DNA from: Thermoguttaceae bacterium
Lineage (GTDB): Bacteria > Planctomycetota > Planctomycetia > Pirellulales > Thermoguttaceae
NCBI GenBank assembly: GCA_025062105.1
Contig: JANXAQ010000256.1
Location: forward strand, 1 to 39,888
Direction of reading: 5' to 3'
Length of the DNA: 39,888 nucleotides
The translations under genes and the position numbers were made by a program. A model generated the notes under the pieces. It was not told where the DNA came from. It saw nothing but the letters and a program-made list of their open reading frames with translations, and ran no database searches. Shown here in pieces: positions 1-8,028 of the stretch. Position 1 is the stretch's first letter. Each line of letters opens with the position of its first letter.

Positions 1-297
1 TATACACACTTTTAGGAGGTATTTCTCATCCTAAGGGCAGCAAATGATTGCCCCAAACAGGGGAATTGCGAACCTTTCTAAAGAAGCTAATTGTTCCTTT
101 GGAGAAATTGCAGCATTTTAGAAAGAGCCACTTCCAAGAGCAAAAAGTGCTTGGTTTCAAAGAACGTCTTAGCTAGATTGTCTATTTTATCTATTCTGCG
201 TTGTTCAACGAGCTTTTGGGATTTGGCTTAAAGTAAAGGTTGAACGCTTCAACCCCAACTTGTAGATAACAACGAGCCCAGCCGGGGGAGACTCGCT
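1..297 (+). repeat. Family C repeat, copy 1 (left end cut by window)
   Basis: A ~300-bp unit. Landmarks are CACAC(A/T)TTT near the start, GATTGCCCCAAA, AAATTGCAGCATTTTAGGAAAG-like text, CTATTTTATC(C)ATTCTG and GTTCTTCAACGAGCTTTT. It is followed head-to-tail by copy 2. No clear terminal inverted repeat and no open reading frame worth calling. Confidence 0.75.
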
Positions 298-590
298 GTG
301 ATCCACACATCTTTGGGAGGTATTTACCATCCCAACGGGAGGAAGTAAGCGTCCCAAATAGGGGGAAAAACAAACCTTTCGAAAGAACTAATTGCTACTT
401 TGGAGAAATTACGTACTGTAGGAAAGATCCGTTAGAAGATCAGTAGAAGCATGGTTTCAGAACTGGTTTTGCCATATTGCCTATTTTATCCATTCTGTGT
501 TCTTCAACGAGCTTTTCGGATTTGCCTAAAGTGATATCCGAGCACTTCCACGGTACCTTATGTATACCAGCGAGCCGGGGAGAAGCGTTT
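298..590 (+). repeat. Family C repeat, copy 2
   Basis: Same landmarks as copy 1 in the same order and spacing, at roughly three-quarters identity by eye: CACACATCTTTGGGAGG, AACCTTTCGAAAGAACTAATTG, CTATTTTATCCATTCTG, TTCAACGAGCTTTTCGG. Start-to-start period is about 300 bp. The downstream limit near 590 is approximate. Function unknown. Confidence 0.75.
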
Positions 591-678
591 TGCCTTATTC
601 GTTTCCTATTTTGGCTAGAGAGGTGAGAAGGGGAAAAATAAGCCTACTGCCTTCGGGTGAAGAGGTACCGGAGTTCTT

Positions 679-1791
679 TCAGGATCGGATGGACGCCCAG
701 ATACGTCGGCTCAGCACGGCAAGGGAAAAGAGCAAAATTCCAATCAACATCAGGGCGCAGTTATGTACCAACTGAGCGTTCGTTTCCGGGCCGAAAATCC
801 AACCGGTTACATGTTTCAAAATATGATAGAACGAAATTAACGACCACTGTTGTACATGTGCCGTTTCTGAAAGCCGACTGCTAGTATTCAACTCCGCCCG
901 AAACCAGAGGACCTGATACCCGATATATCCAAAAAACCACATAGCAAACCAGAGGAAGCCGGCTACTCAACTTCTGACGGTCAATGAAGAAAAGGCTAGG
1001 GCAAGCAGAGAAGTTGGGGCAATAAGCACCATCGCAGCTCCTAGGATCCGTAAGGGGATATCCCACGTCTGTTTCACAACGGCGAATGAGGGCGAAAGTA
1101 ATATTCCAAATATGTACAGTGCTAGGGGTGGCCCAGGGTGACAAGGCCCAAATAGATCCAGAGAATCTGCAGTTTGCCCCCTAGGTAGTCTGACCACCGG
1201 ATGGGCCTGGAGAAATATACAAGAAAGGCTTTGGAGCTGATATCACGGGCTATTAAGGGGGGCGCCAACAGCCCCACCAACAGCATCATCACCACCCCCT
1301 GGGGATATCGGAAGAAGGTTCCCATTAGCCAGCACCAGATGGTATGCCGATCCAGGGTTTTCGGCACTCCTGGTAGGATTGCTTCTAGACGGGCTTGAGC
1401 TTGCTGGAGGAGGTGATCCAGTTGGGGTTGAAGGATTTGGAAGACCATCCGGACCATCGCTTGTTGCACGGGGGGAAGTTGTTCGATGGGTTGTCCTGCC
1501 AAAGCTTGGCGTAGGAGCGGCTTGAAAGAATCCTCTGCCTCTTGGGGGAAAGGAGGTTTTTTTGGACCAACTGCTGGGTGATGGAATCGGCGGTACGTTT
1601 GACCCACTGTTCGTAGATGAAAAAGGCTAAGGCGAAATAGAAGGCCGGTAGCCAGGCTGCCCCCAAAAGCCGACGTATCCATGCATTTTGCCAGGCGTTT
1701 GGATGCCTGATTGGCAGATGGGCCACCATCGAGTCCATCGAGGCGTGCCCTGACCTTTCCAAGGCCGATACCCCAGGTCATGAATGGGCAT
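679..1791 (-). pseudogene. ABC-2 type permease remnant, several frameshifts
   Basis: The ancestral start is the ATG at 1791, reading MPIHDLGYRPWKGQGTPRW, which overlaps the ancestral ATPase stop (TGA 1778-1780) by the usual ATG-over-stop arrangement. Homologous coding then jumps frame repeatedly: near 1720 (NAWIRRLLGAAWLPAFYF), near 1570 (EDSFKPLLRQALAGQ, then MMLLVGLLAPPLIARDISSKA), near 1135 (LALYIFGILLSPSFAVV) and near 980 (WFFGYIGYQVLWFRAEL). The last frame runs to the expected C-terminus, LFSLAVLSRRIWASIRS and stop at 679. The pieces give the multi-membrane-helix permease that normally pairs with the neighbouring ATPase. At least four shifts in 1.1 kb mean no functional permease is made, unless the sequence has clustered errors; neighbouring genes show none. 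Confidence 0.8.
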
Positions 1792-2717
1792 AGTCGGTCT
1801 CCTGGAGTGCTTCTGGAAAGATGGTTTCCAGGGAGTTTTTGCGCCGGGTGTAAACTTCTGATGACCACACCGGTCTGTTCCGCTCCCTGCCAGAGGCGTT
1901 GGAGTAGCTGAGGATCGTTAGTGGCCAGCTGCAAGAGTCGATCATTGCTTACGAGCAACGGTAGCCCATGATTTTGGTCCCACTCGACCAACGGCCCGGC
2001 CGGCCCGAGCGTCTGGACCCAATAAGCAGCCTGAGCGGGCCGATTCAGCTCTGCGAGCTTGCCGCACAACCGCACCCAGCCTCCTGCTAAAATAATGACC
2101 TCTTCGCAAATGGCCTGTACATCCGGCAAAATGTGGGTGGAGAGCACCACCGCCTTGCCGAACCGTCCCGCCAGCACCTGAATCCGGCTTAGCATTTCTT
2201 CTCGTTCTAGCGGATCTAAGCCGGAGGTCGGTTCGTCCAGGATCAATAGTGGCGGATCGTGCACAATGGCCAGGACAAACTTCAGTTTTTGCCGCATCCC
2301 GAGTGAATAGGTAACTGTTTGTCGGTACCGCTCTTCTTTTAGGCCGCAAAACTCTAGGATTTCGTGCGCCCGGCGCAGGGCCTTCCGCCGAGGCAGGCCG
2401 GACAATCTCGCACCAAGCTGGACGGTTTCTACTCCGCTAAGGCCCGGAATATAGCAATCATCTTCCGGCATATAACCGACCTGTTGGCGGATAGCGTGAG
2501 CGGCTTGGCCAATCGGACAGCCCAGCACGCTGCCCCGGCCCGAATCGATCCGTACTAAACCCAGCAGGACTTTAATCAAGGGGGTTTTCCCCGCTCCGTT
2601 CGGCCCAAGCAAGCCGGTAATCCCCCGGCCAATCCGAAGCCGAACATCCACCAGCGCCACAGTGGCTCCGTAGGATTTCGAGACTCCCTCTAGTTGAACA
2701 AGAATTTCTTCGGGCAT
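1122..2717 (-). CDS. ABC transporter ATPase, frameshifted into permease remains
   Basis: Residues 1-~300 are an ABC-2 export ATPase. Walker A is GPNGAGKTPL, signature YSLGMRQKLK, Walker B LLILDEPTSGLDP, H-loop STHI. In another frame the original C-terminus is still visible (SLETIFPEALQETDYAHS, stop at 1778). A one-base change in an A-run near 1835 moves translation off it. The present 531-residue frame reads out-of-frame permease sequence, then re-enters true permease sequence before stopping at 1122. The residue after the Walker A Lys-Thr is Pro, where Thr or Ser is usual, which suggests decay. The family uses ATP to drive a membrane partner, which here is broken. Whether a product is still made is uncertain. 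Confidence 0.7.
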   Translation of the reverse strand: MPEEILVQLEGVSKSYGATVALVDVRLRIGRGITGLLGPNGAGKTPLIKVLLGLVRIDSGRGSVLGCPIGQAAHAIRQQVGYMPEDDCYIPGLSGVETVQLGARLSGLPRRKALRRAHEILEFCGLKEERYRQTVTYSLGMRQKLKFVLAIVHDPPLLILDEPTSGLDPLEREEMLSRIQVLAGRFGKAVVLSTHILPDVQAICEEVIILAGGWVRLCGKLAELNRPAQAAYWVQTLGPAGPLVEWDQNHGLPLLVSNDRLLQLATNDPQLLQRLWQGAEQTGVVIRSLHPAQKLPGNHLSRSTPGDRLCPFMTWGIGLGKVRARLDGLDGGPSANQASKRLAKCMDTSAFGGSLATGLLFRLSLFHLRTVGQTYRRFHHPAVGPKKPPFPQEAEDSFKPLLRQALAGQPIEQLPPVQQAMVRMVFQILQPQLDHLLQQAQARLEAILPGVPKTLDRHTIWCWLMGTFFRYPQGVVMMLLVGLLAPPLIARDISSKAFLVYFSRPIRWSDYLGGKLQILWIYLGLVTLGHP

Positions 2718-2759
2718 AAACGTTCTGGTATCCGGATCCTAATTGCAGTGGTTACAAGA

Positions 2760-2907
2760 CTCGACTTTTGCCATTTTAGGCATCGCTCTGGAAGAGCAAT
2801 GTTCTAAGTCCTTGTAACTATTGGACTTAGGAAGTTGTGTGGGCAAAAGGAGATTTCGCCCTAACTACTGGGAGCAAAAGTAGTTAGGGAAAATGGCAAA
2901 AGTCAAG
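2760..2907 (+). mobile_element. Family A palindromic element A1
   Basis: Ends are CTCGACTTTTGCCATTTT and AAAATGGCAAAAGTCAAG. Inner hairpins: GCTCT/AGAGC at 2785-2797, CTAAGTCC/GGACTTAG near 2805-2831, and CTAACTACT/AGTAGTTAG at 2862-2888. This is the best-paired copy. It fills the gap between cinA and the ABC gene. Confidence 0.9.
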
Positions 2908-2941
2908 ACAAAAGCCTGCTCAGCGAAACTCGATGTTTTTC

Positions 2942-4213
2942 CTACGATCCTGCCCCCAACAGCTCGAGTCGGAGGAAATTTAGCGCATGTTTGGCGAAAA
3001 GCACTTTCAGCATGGCCGGATGGGCGGCATAGGGCAAAGTGCGGCTTTTTGCACCTCCTGGATGAGCGAGAGCCAGAGCGGCCAATTCGGGCTTTTCCGC
3101 CTGGGGGTCAAAAGGTGGAAAACAGGGGACGGCCAAAGCCCAGTCGGTTTGGAACAATTCGCTTAGCCGACGGGCCATGACCTCGGCTACGGCGGCACTG
3201 CGCAGCCCATGCTGCTGAAGCAGTTGCTCCGGGAGGTTCAGGGCTTGCTTTAGCCCACTTGGATCTGCTACCACCAGCCCCCCCAGATAAAAACCGGCCC
3301 CTTCCGGCACACTGGCCAAAAAGCGATTGACCAAACCTTCGGTCCCCCATTCGACGACGGCCAGGTTCTGCCTCCGCTGCCGCAAAAGCTGAATCACCGC
3401 ATGCTCCAGCCCCTCGTCTTCTTCGCCGAAAACCAGATGGCCCAGTTTTTGGCGGATCTGTTGCACAATTGGTTCTGCGGCTGCCTGACAAGCTTCCAAT
3501 GTGGGTCCTTCGACGGCAATCCGAAGGGTGATCGTCCCTTCATGCGCAGTAATGCCCACCTGGGGCCCTTCGGCAGCTTTGATCAGGCCAGGCAACATGG
3601 CCACAATTTGGCTTTCCCCTGCACCGAACGCATGGAGCCGACGACGCAGAATCATTCGAGTGCCTACGCCGGCCTGGCGCAATCGACCCACCACCTGGTG
3701 GGTCCACATTTCACGCATTTCCGCTGGCACACCAGGTAAGGCAAAAAGCCGACACTTTTTCCCATCCGCTCGATCTACCTCCAGATCGATGCCTGGGGCA
3801 GTGCCATTGAGATTCGCAATAGGCCGGGCCCCTTCTGGGAGCATGGCTTGTTTTTCATTCCGGGGTGGCATGGGCCGCTGCCGGCGGGCAAACAGTTGCC
3901 GAATACTCTCTAACGCCTCTTCGTTTAGGACCAATTTTCGGCCCACGGCCTGTGCAATGGCCTCCCGAGTAACATCGGCCGGCGTCGGCCCTAAACCGCC
4001 AGTTACCACCACAATATCCGACCGGCCCACCGCCTGACGAATGACTCCTGCTATGGTTTCGATGTCGTCGCCTACGGCTGTATGGTACCTCACATGTACT
4101 CCTAATTCTTCCAGCCGTTGGCTCAACCATTGGCTATTGGTGTCCAAAATCTGACCACTGGTAATCTCATCACCGGTAACAACAATTTCCGCCTCTAATC
4201 GCTCATCCAACAC
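2942..4213 (-). CDS. cinA: CinA-like protein with atypical C-terminal domain
   Basis: About 423 residues. The N-terminal half is a MoCF/MPT-binding-like domain (EIVVTGDEITSGQILDTNS, VVTGGLGPTPADVTRE, FALPGVPAEM), as in CinA proteins that act on ADP-ribose or pyridine nucleotide by-products. The C-terminal ~150 residues align in layout with the NMN deamidase (PncC) domain. However, the family ESCTGG motif reads EWGTEG here (LAVVEWGTEGLVNRFLASVPEGAGFYLGG), so deamidase activity is doubtful. I chose the GTG at 4213 because AAGGGAG lies five to six bases upstream; a GTG at 4234 is possible without a ribosome site. The gene stands alone, between repeat copies A1 and A2. Confidence 0.85.
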   Translation of the reverse strand: MLDERLEAEIVVTGDEITSGQILDTNSQWLSQRLEELGVHVRYHTAVGDDIETIAGVIRQAVGRSDIVVVTGGLGPTPADVTREAIAQAVGRKLVLNEEALESIRQLFARRQRPMPPRNEKQAMLPEGARPIANLNGTAPGIDLEVDRADGKKCRLFALPGVPAEMREMWTHQVVGRLRQAGVGTRMILRRRLHAFGAGESQIVAMLPGLIKAAEGPQVGITAHEGTITLRIAVEGPTLEACQAAAEPIVQQIRQKLGHLVFGEEDEGLEHAVIQLLRQRRQNLAVVEWGTEGLVNRFLASVPEGAGFYLGGLVVADPSGLKQALNLPEQLLQQHGLRSAAVAEVMARRLSELFQTDWALAVPCFPPFDPQAEKPELAALALAHPGGAKSRTLPYAAHPAMLKVLFAKHALNFLRLELLGAGS

Positions 4214-4261
4214 AGGTGCTCCCTTTGCCAACACTGAGTCGCTACTACCGTTTCCTCTAAC

Positions 4262-4406
4262 CTCGCCTTTTGCGTTTTTCCTAACTTGTTTTGTCTCCAG
4301 GAGTTACAGCGAACCATCCTTTTGCGCACTCAATTTCCTAACCCTATTGATTCCAAGCAGTGAGACTTTCCGCTTTCGACCGGAGCCAACACTGGCAAAA
4401 GTTGAG
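4262..4406 (-). mobile_element. Family A element A2
   Basis: Reverse-orientation copy with degenerate ends (CTCGCCTTTTGCGTTTTT, TTGGCAAAAGTTGAG). It is flanked by exact direct repeats CTAAC at 4257-4261 and 4407-4411, a target-site duplication. It separates cinA from repeat D1. Confidence 0.85.
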
Positions 4407-4572
4407 CTAACAGGTTGTACTGAAAAGCATTTTCCTATGATGAAACCAGATTTTCCCCTTAATTTCCTAGGATTTCCGAAATCCTATTTTTTGAGAAGGT
4501 TCAGGGGGCAAAACCAGTCGCCCAAAATCCTTACAAACCTCCAAAAATCCCAATTTCAGGAGAATCTCTAAG
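4407..4572 (-). repeat. Family D repeat, copy D1
   Basis: Between A2 and A3. On the minus strand it reads CTCCTGAAATTGGGATTT, then GGTTTCATCATAGGAAAATG and CAGTACAACCTGTTAG. It matches D2 (17892-18052) in order and spacing. No coding potential. Confidence 0.7.
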
Positions 4573-4720
4573 CTCGACTTTTGTCATTTTCTCTAACTCG
4601 TTTTGTTTCCAGTAGTTACTACGACCCCTCTTTTTGTTGCCCCAATTTCCTAAGTCCAAGTCATTCCGGGAGTCCGAACTTTTCTTTTTGGGCAGGAGTT
4701 CAAAAATGGTAAACCTCGAG
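4573..4720 (-). mobile_element. Family A element A3
   Basis: Reverse copy, CTCGACTTTTGTCATTTT to AAAATGGTAAACCTCGAG. Exact target duplication CTAAG at 4568-4572 and 4721-4725. Confidence 0.9.
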
Positions 4721-4964
4721 CTAAGGGGAAAATCCCAAGAGCGCGGGCGCGGCCCCGGGTGATTAAACGGGCGAGTAGCCTCCCTGATCCTCTGCCTTGC
4801 TAGGATAAAGGATCTACCGAAAAAGTAAAAGACTACTCGCACCTAAAAGATTACGGATATTATAATGGGGCCAAGTCGATCTGGTATAGTTACCCACAGA
4901 CGGCTCTGGCTGTCGCGATTTTCGGATTACAAGGCGAAGGAAGCAGAAGGAACCAGTAGGCAGG
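4721..4964. other. Intergenic remainder before the signalling cluster
   Basis: No gene seen. It holds an inverted pair GCGAGTAG (4771-4778) / CTACTCGC (4833-4840), with a 54-base loop. No poly-T tract follows on either side, so it is not called a terminator. Confidence 0.4.
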
Positions 4965-5363
4965 TCACTGAGCAGGCTTGGTTTTCTGAATCCCAGGTTT
5001 TTCTTCTACGGCCTGATGAATGGCCAAGGCCAGAGCCACTGGATCACATGGTTTAGTGAAGAAACGGAACACCCCGCTTTCGTTGATTGCTCGGATGATT
5101 CTTTCTGTGGTAGGAAAACCGGTTAACATAATTCGCCGCACTTCGGGGAAATGCTTGGCAGTCCAGGCTAACAGTTCGATTCCACAGAGTCCCGGCATCT
5201 GATCGTCGGTAACCAACACATCCACCGCTCGGCTCTTAAGCACCTCCATAGCTTCCTCGGCGTTGTGGGCTGTATAAAAGACAAACGGCTGATGGCGAAA
5301 TAGCCGAACTACTCCCCGCAGGACGTTGGGATCATCATCTACCAAAAGCACCGTGGCTGGCAT
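4965..5363 (-). CDS. Single-domain response regulator
   Basis: 132 residues, a receiver domain only. Acidic pocket Asp9-Asp11, phospho-acceptor Asp53 (VLVTDDQMPG), Thr81 (MLTG) and Lys104 (FFTKPC) are all present, so it should accept phosphate. With no output domain it would act by protein contact or in a relay, in the cytoplasm. It is the last gene of the minus-strand signalling cluster, 32 bases after the large hybrid kinase, which is its probable partner. The receiver sequence (T-loop and FRFFTKPCDP) is closely similar to the receiver of the gene at 8029-9222 (FRFLSKPCSP), suggesting duplication within the cluster. RBS: AGGAGCT about six bases before the ATG. Confidence 0.92.
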   Translation of the reverse strand: MPATVLLVDDDPNVLRGVVRLFRHQPFVFYTAHNAEEAMEVLKSRAVDVLVTDDQMPGLCGIELLAWTAKHFPEVRRIMLTGFPTTERIIRAINESGVFRFFTKPCDPVALALAIHQAVEEKPGIQKTKPAQ

Positions 5364-5395
5364 AGTTAGCTCCTGTTTTGTGATTCCTAATAGAT

Positions 5396-8011
5396 TTACT
5401 CCAGCAGGAGGCGAGTTTTTGCATCTTGCGGGACGGAATTAGGAAGAAGTTCACTTCCGGAAAAATAGTCTTCCCCAGGGGGTGCTAATGGTAGCAAAGG
5501 GGCAGGTGGATCTAGAGGTTTCGAAACTATCGTTTCCGGTTTTTTTGAGGGTTTCTGGGCTGGCATGTCGGCATGGAGCGGCTGGAAAGCCGATTGCAGG
5601 GCCAGAGAGGTTACCGCGGCTGGGGCTTCGGCAGGCGGTTGGACTGGGAGTCGGACGACAAAAGTGGCGCCCTGGCCCGGCTGGCTTTCTACTTCAATGG
5701 TACCGCCATGTCCATCGACCACAATGGAGCGGGCAATGGTTAATCCTTGGCCTTTGCCCTGGCCGACCGGCCGGGTGGTAAAGAACGGCTCGAAAATCTT
5801 CGGCAAGTTTTCGGGCGGAATGCCGATGCCTGTATCGGCAATCTGCATTTCCACCCAAGCCCCTTTCTGCCGAGTAGAAACGATAATGGTTCCTTTTGTG
5901 GAATCTTTCTTTTGCTGCTGGGCCTCTTGGATGGCCTGGGCCGCATTTATCACCAAATGAAAAACTACCTGATGCAGATCGTGCGGAACTCCAAGAATCA
6001 GCGGCAGCTGGGGATCCAGATCGGTAACCAGCTCAGCCACCTGTTTCCATTCATTTCGGCACAGCGTCAGAGTGGATTGAATGACCTCGTTAAGATCCAC
6101 CTGCTCTTTTTGAGTGGCAGCGGGTTGGGTGGAGCGGATTGCTCGAACGATGGCTGCGATTTCCTCTACCCCCTTGATCGATTGCTCTATTGCTTTAGGA
6201 ATCTCCTCACAAAGGTAGTCCAGATCCTCTCCATTGGGCGTTGGGAGCTGTTGGAGTTCACTGGGTGGTTGGCTTGGCGTAGGTGTGCTTACTGGCCTCT
6301 GCTGGCCAGAATAGGCCAACGCCTTCCGAAGCGCTTCAAACGCCTCCTGCAAAAAGTGCAGGTTACTGCGGATGTATTGGGCGGGGGTGTTGATTTCATG
6401 TGCAATGCCGGCAGCCAGACGGCCTATCGCTTCTAATTTCTGCGATTGCAGCAAGGCTGCCTCCATTCGCTTGCGCTCTGTCAAATCCATTCCTACATTA
6501 GCGATCAGCAATCGCCCTTTTTCATCTCGGAAAGCTGTACTAATGATTTGAACGGGACGATGTCCTTCTTTGGGCAACGTTGCTTCGTATTGCACGACTT
6601 GTCCTTCCACGATGTTTCCTACGGGGCATACCGCACAGTGGGTATGGGAATTGGTAAAATATTCATAGCATTTGCGTCCCCGCGGATCTCCGTAAATCTG
6701 CTGGATGCCAGGATCGACGTATAAAAGGTTTCTTTCCAGATCGGTAATGAACAGACCTGTTCGAGTGGCCTGCAGAACAAATTCAATTTGCCGTTTTAGA
6801 TCTCGGATCTGTTGTTGGGCCTGGAGGTGTTCGATGATATGGCCCAGGTGGTTGGCCACCAGTTCTAGAAGTCCTTTTTCTTCTTTGAGGAAAGGTCCCA
6901 GATCAGCTTCTGGAAGGGGCCGGAGGTAACAAATTTCCAAAGCTCCGGCCAGTTGGTCAGCCACCCAGATTGGGGCAGCCAGTTTCCAAGGGGTTTCTTG
7001 AAAGTTGTCGGTGGCAAAGACTTGGTTTTGCAGGACAATCCGGGCACAGGCGGTTTCCGGATATTGCCAGGCCAAGGGAATGAGTCGAATTGCTTTGCCC
7101 AACGTCTCTTCCCATGGACCTTCCGTCTCCTCCAAAAGCCGATAAATGCTGAACAAGCAGTGTAATTCCTTCAACCGAAATGCTAATTCTTCGGTTCGGT
7201 GCTGGAGTTCGGCTTCAGCACGTTTTCGGGCGGAGATATCGCGGACAATGGCTGCTGCCCGGCAACAAGGGCTTTTGGGAATCTCTGCTACAGAAAGTTC
7301 GATCGGGATTCGGACGCCGTCTTTACGAAGGGCTTCCAGTTCCAGGATTTTTCCCAGCACGGGGCCTTGGCCGGTTTTGAGAAAATGGGCGACTCCCTGG
7401 GCTGCCTGGGCCTGGTGTTCCGGAGGCGCCAATAATCGGTGAACATCTTGCCCGATTGCTTCTTCGGCCCGATAGCCGAAAATCCGTTCAGCCGCCGGGT
7501 TCCAATGCGCAATCCGTCCCTGGTGGTCCATGACAATAATGGCATCCAGGGCGGTCTCGCTGATGGCATGGAACATTTGCCAATGGGCTCGGAGTTCTGT
7601 TTCGGTCTGTTGTTTTTCTTTTTCTATCCGAGCCCGCTTTAAGGCTCGCTCTAGATAAATAGGTAGCAATCTCCGAAACAGTCCGGCCGAGTCTTTGGGT
7701 AAAAAAGTTTCTACCCCTAACTGAATGGCTGCGATTTCTACCTCCTCTTGTTTAACGCCGGTGAGCATGATGGTCGGCGGCAGAGACTGCCGGTCGGCAA
7801 ATCGACGCAGCAGTTCCAGCCCATTTTGGTCCGGCAACCGATAATCGACCACCAGGCCGTCATACACATCAGTTTGACAAAGTTTCCACGCACTTTGAGC
7901 GTCCGGCGCCGATTGAACCACATAGCCTTCCGCTTCCAGCAGATGTACTACCAACCGGACCATCTCTGGGTCATCTTCGACTAAGAGGATTTTTTCCCCC
8001 ATACCGGCCAT
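5396..8011 (-). CDS. Hybrid sensor kinase: receiver-PAS-GAF-PAS-HisKA-HATPase
   Basis: About 871 residues, no membrane helices, hence cytoplasmic. Order: receiver ~5-118 (phospho-Asp56, Lys106), PAS ~145-265, GAF-like ~285-400, PAS ~415-515, HisKA with His537 in AGIAHEINTPAQYI, HATPase (NAAQAI, ADTGIGIP, GQGKGQGLTIA), then a Pro/Ala-rich tail of ~90 residues. The second PAS contains three cysteines (Cys447, Cys458, Cys461 in KCYEYF and HCAVCPV), a possible metal or redox site. I chose ATG 8011 because AAGGGATGG precedes it; a TTG at 8032 overlaps the upstream stop. It probably phosphorylates the receiver protein 32 bases downstream. The N-terminal receiver suggests it also receives phosphate. 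Signal unknown. Confidence 0.9.
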   Translation of the reverse strand: MAGMGEKILLVEDDPEMVRLVVHLLEAEGYVVQSAPDAQSAWKLCQTDVYDGLVVDYRLPDQNGLELLRRFADRQSLPPTIMLTGVKQEEVEIAAIQLGVETFLPKDSAGLFRRLLPIYLERALKRARIEKEKQQTETELRAHWQMFHAISETALDAIIVMDHQGRIAHWNPAAERIFGYRAEEAIGQDVHRLLAPPEHQAQAAQGVAHFLKTGQGPVLGKILELEALRKDGVRIPIELSVAEIPKSPCCRAAAIVRDISARKRAEAELQHRTEELAFRLKELHCLFSIYRLLEETEGPWEETLGKAIRLIPLAWQYPETACARIVLQNQVFATDNFQETPWKLAAPIWVADQLAGALEICYLRPLPEADLGPFLKEEKGLLELVANHLGHIIEHLQAQQQIRDLKRQIEFVLQATRTGLFITDLERNLLYVDPGIQQIYGDPRGRKCYEYFTNSHTHCAVCPVGNIVEGQVVQYEATLPKEGHRPVQIISTAFRDEKGRLLIANVGMDLTERKRMEAALLQSQKLEAIGRLAAGIAHEINTPAQYIRSNLHFLQEAFEALRKALAYSGQQRPVSTPTPSQPPSELQQLPTPNGEDLDYLCEEIPKAIEQSIKGVEEIAAIVRAIRSTQPAATQKEQVDLNEVIQSTLTLCRNEWKQVAELVTDLDPQLPLILGVPHDLHQVVFHLVINAAQAIQEAQQQKKDSTKGTIIVSTRQKGAWVEMQIADTGIGIPPENLPKIFEPFFTTRPVGQGKGQGLTIARSIVVDGHGGTIEVESQPGQGATFVVRLPVQPPAEAPAAVTSLALQSAFQPLHADMPAQKPSKKPETIVSKPLDPPAPLLPLAPPGEDYFSGSELLPNSVPQDAKTRLLLE

Positions 8012-8028
8012 TAGTACCATCCCTTTTT

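Noticed and set aside
560..942. Small plus-strand frames near the left end
   Set aside because: They oppose the recognisable C-terminus of the permease remnant and lack ribosome sites.
4768..4845. tRNA-like or terminator structure around GCGAGTAG/CTACTCGC
   Set aside because: No T-arm consensus, no acceptor stem and no T-run; kept only as an inverted pair.
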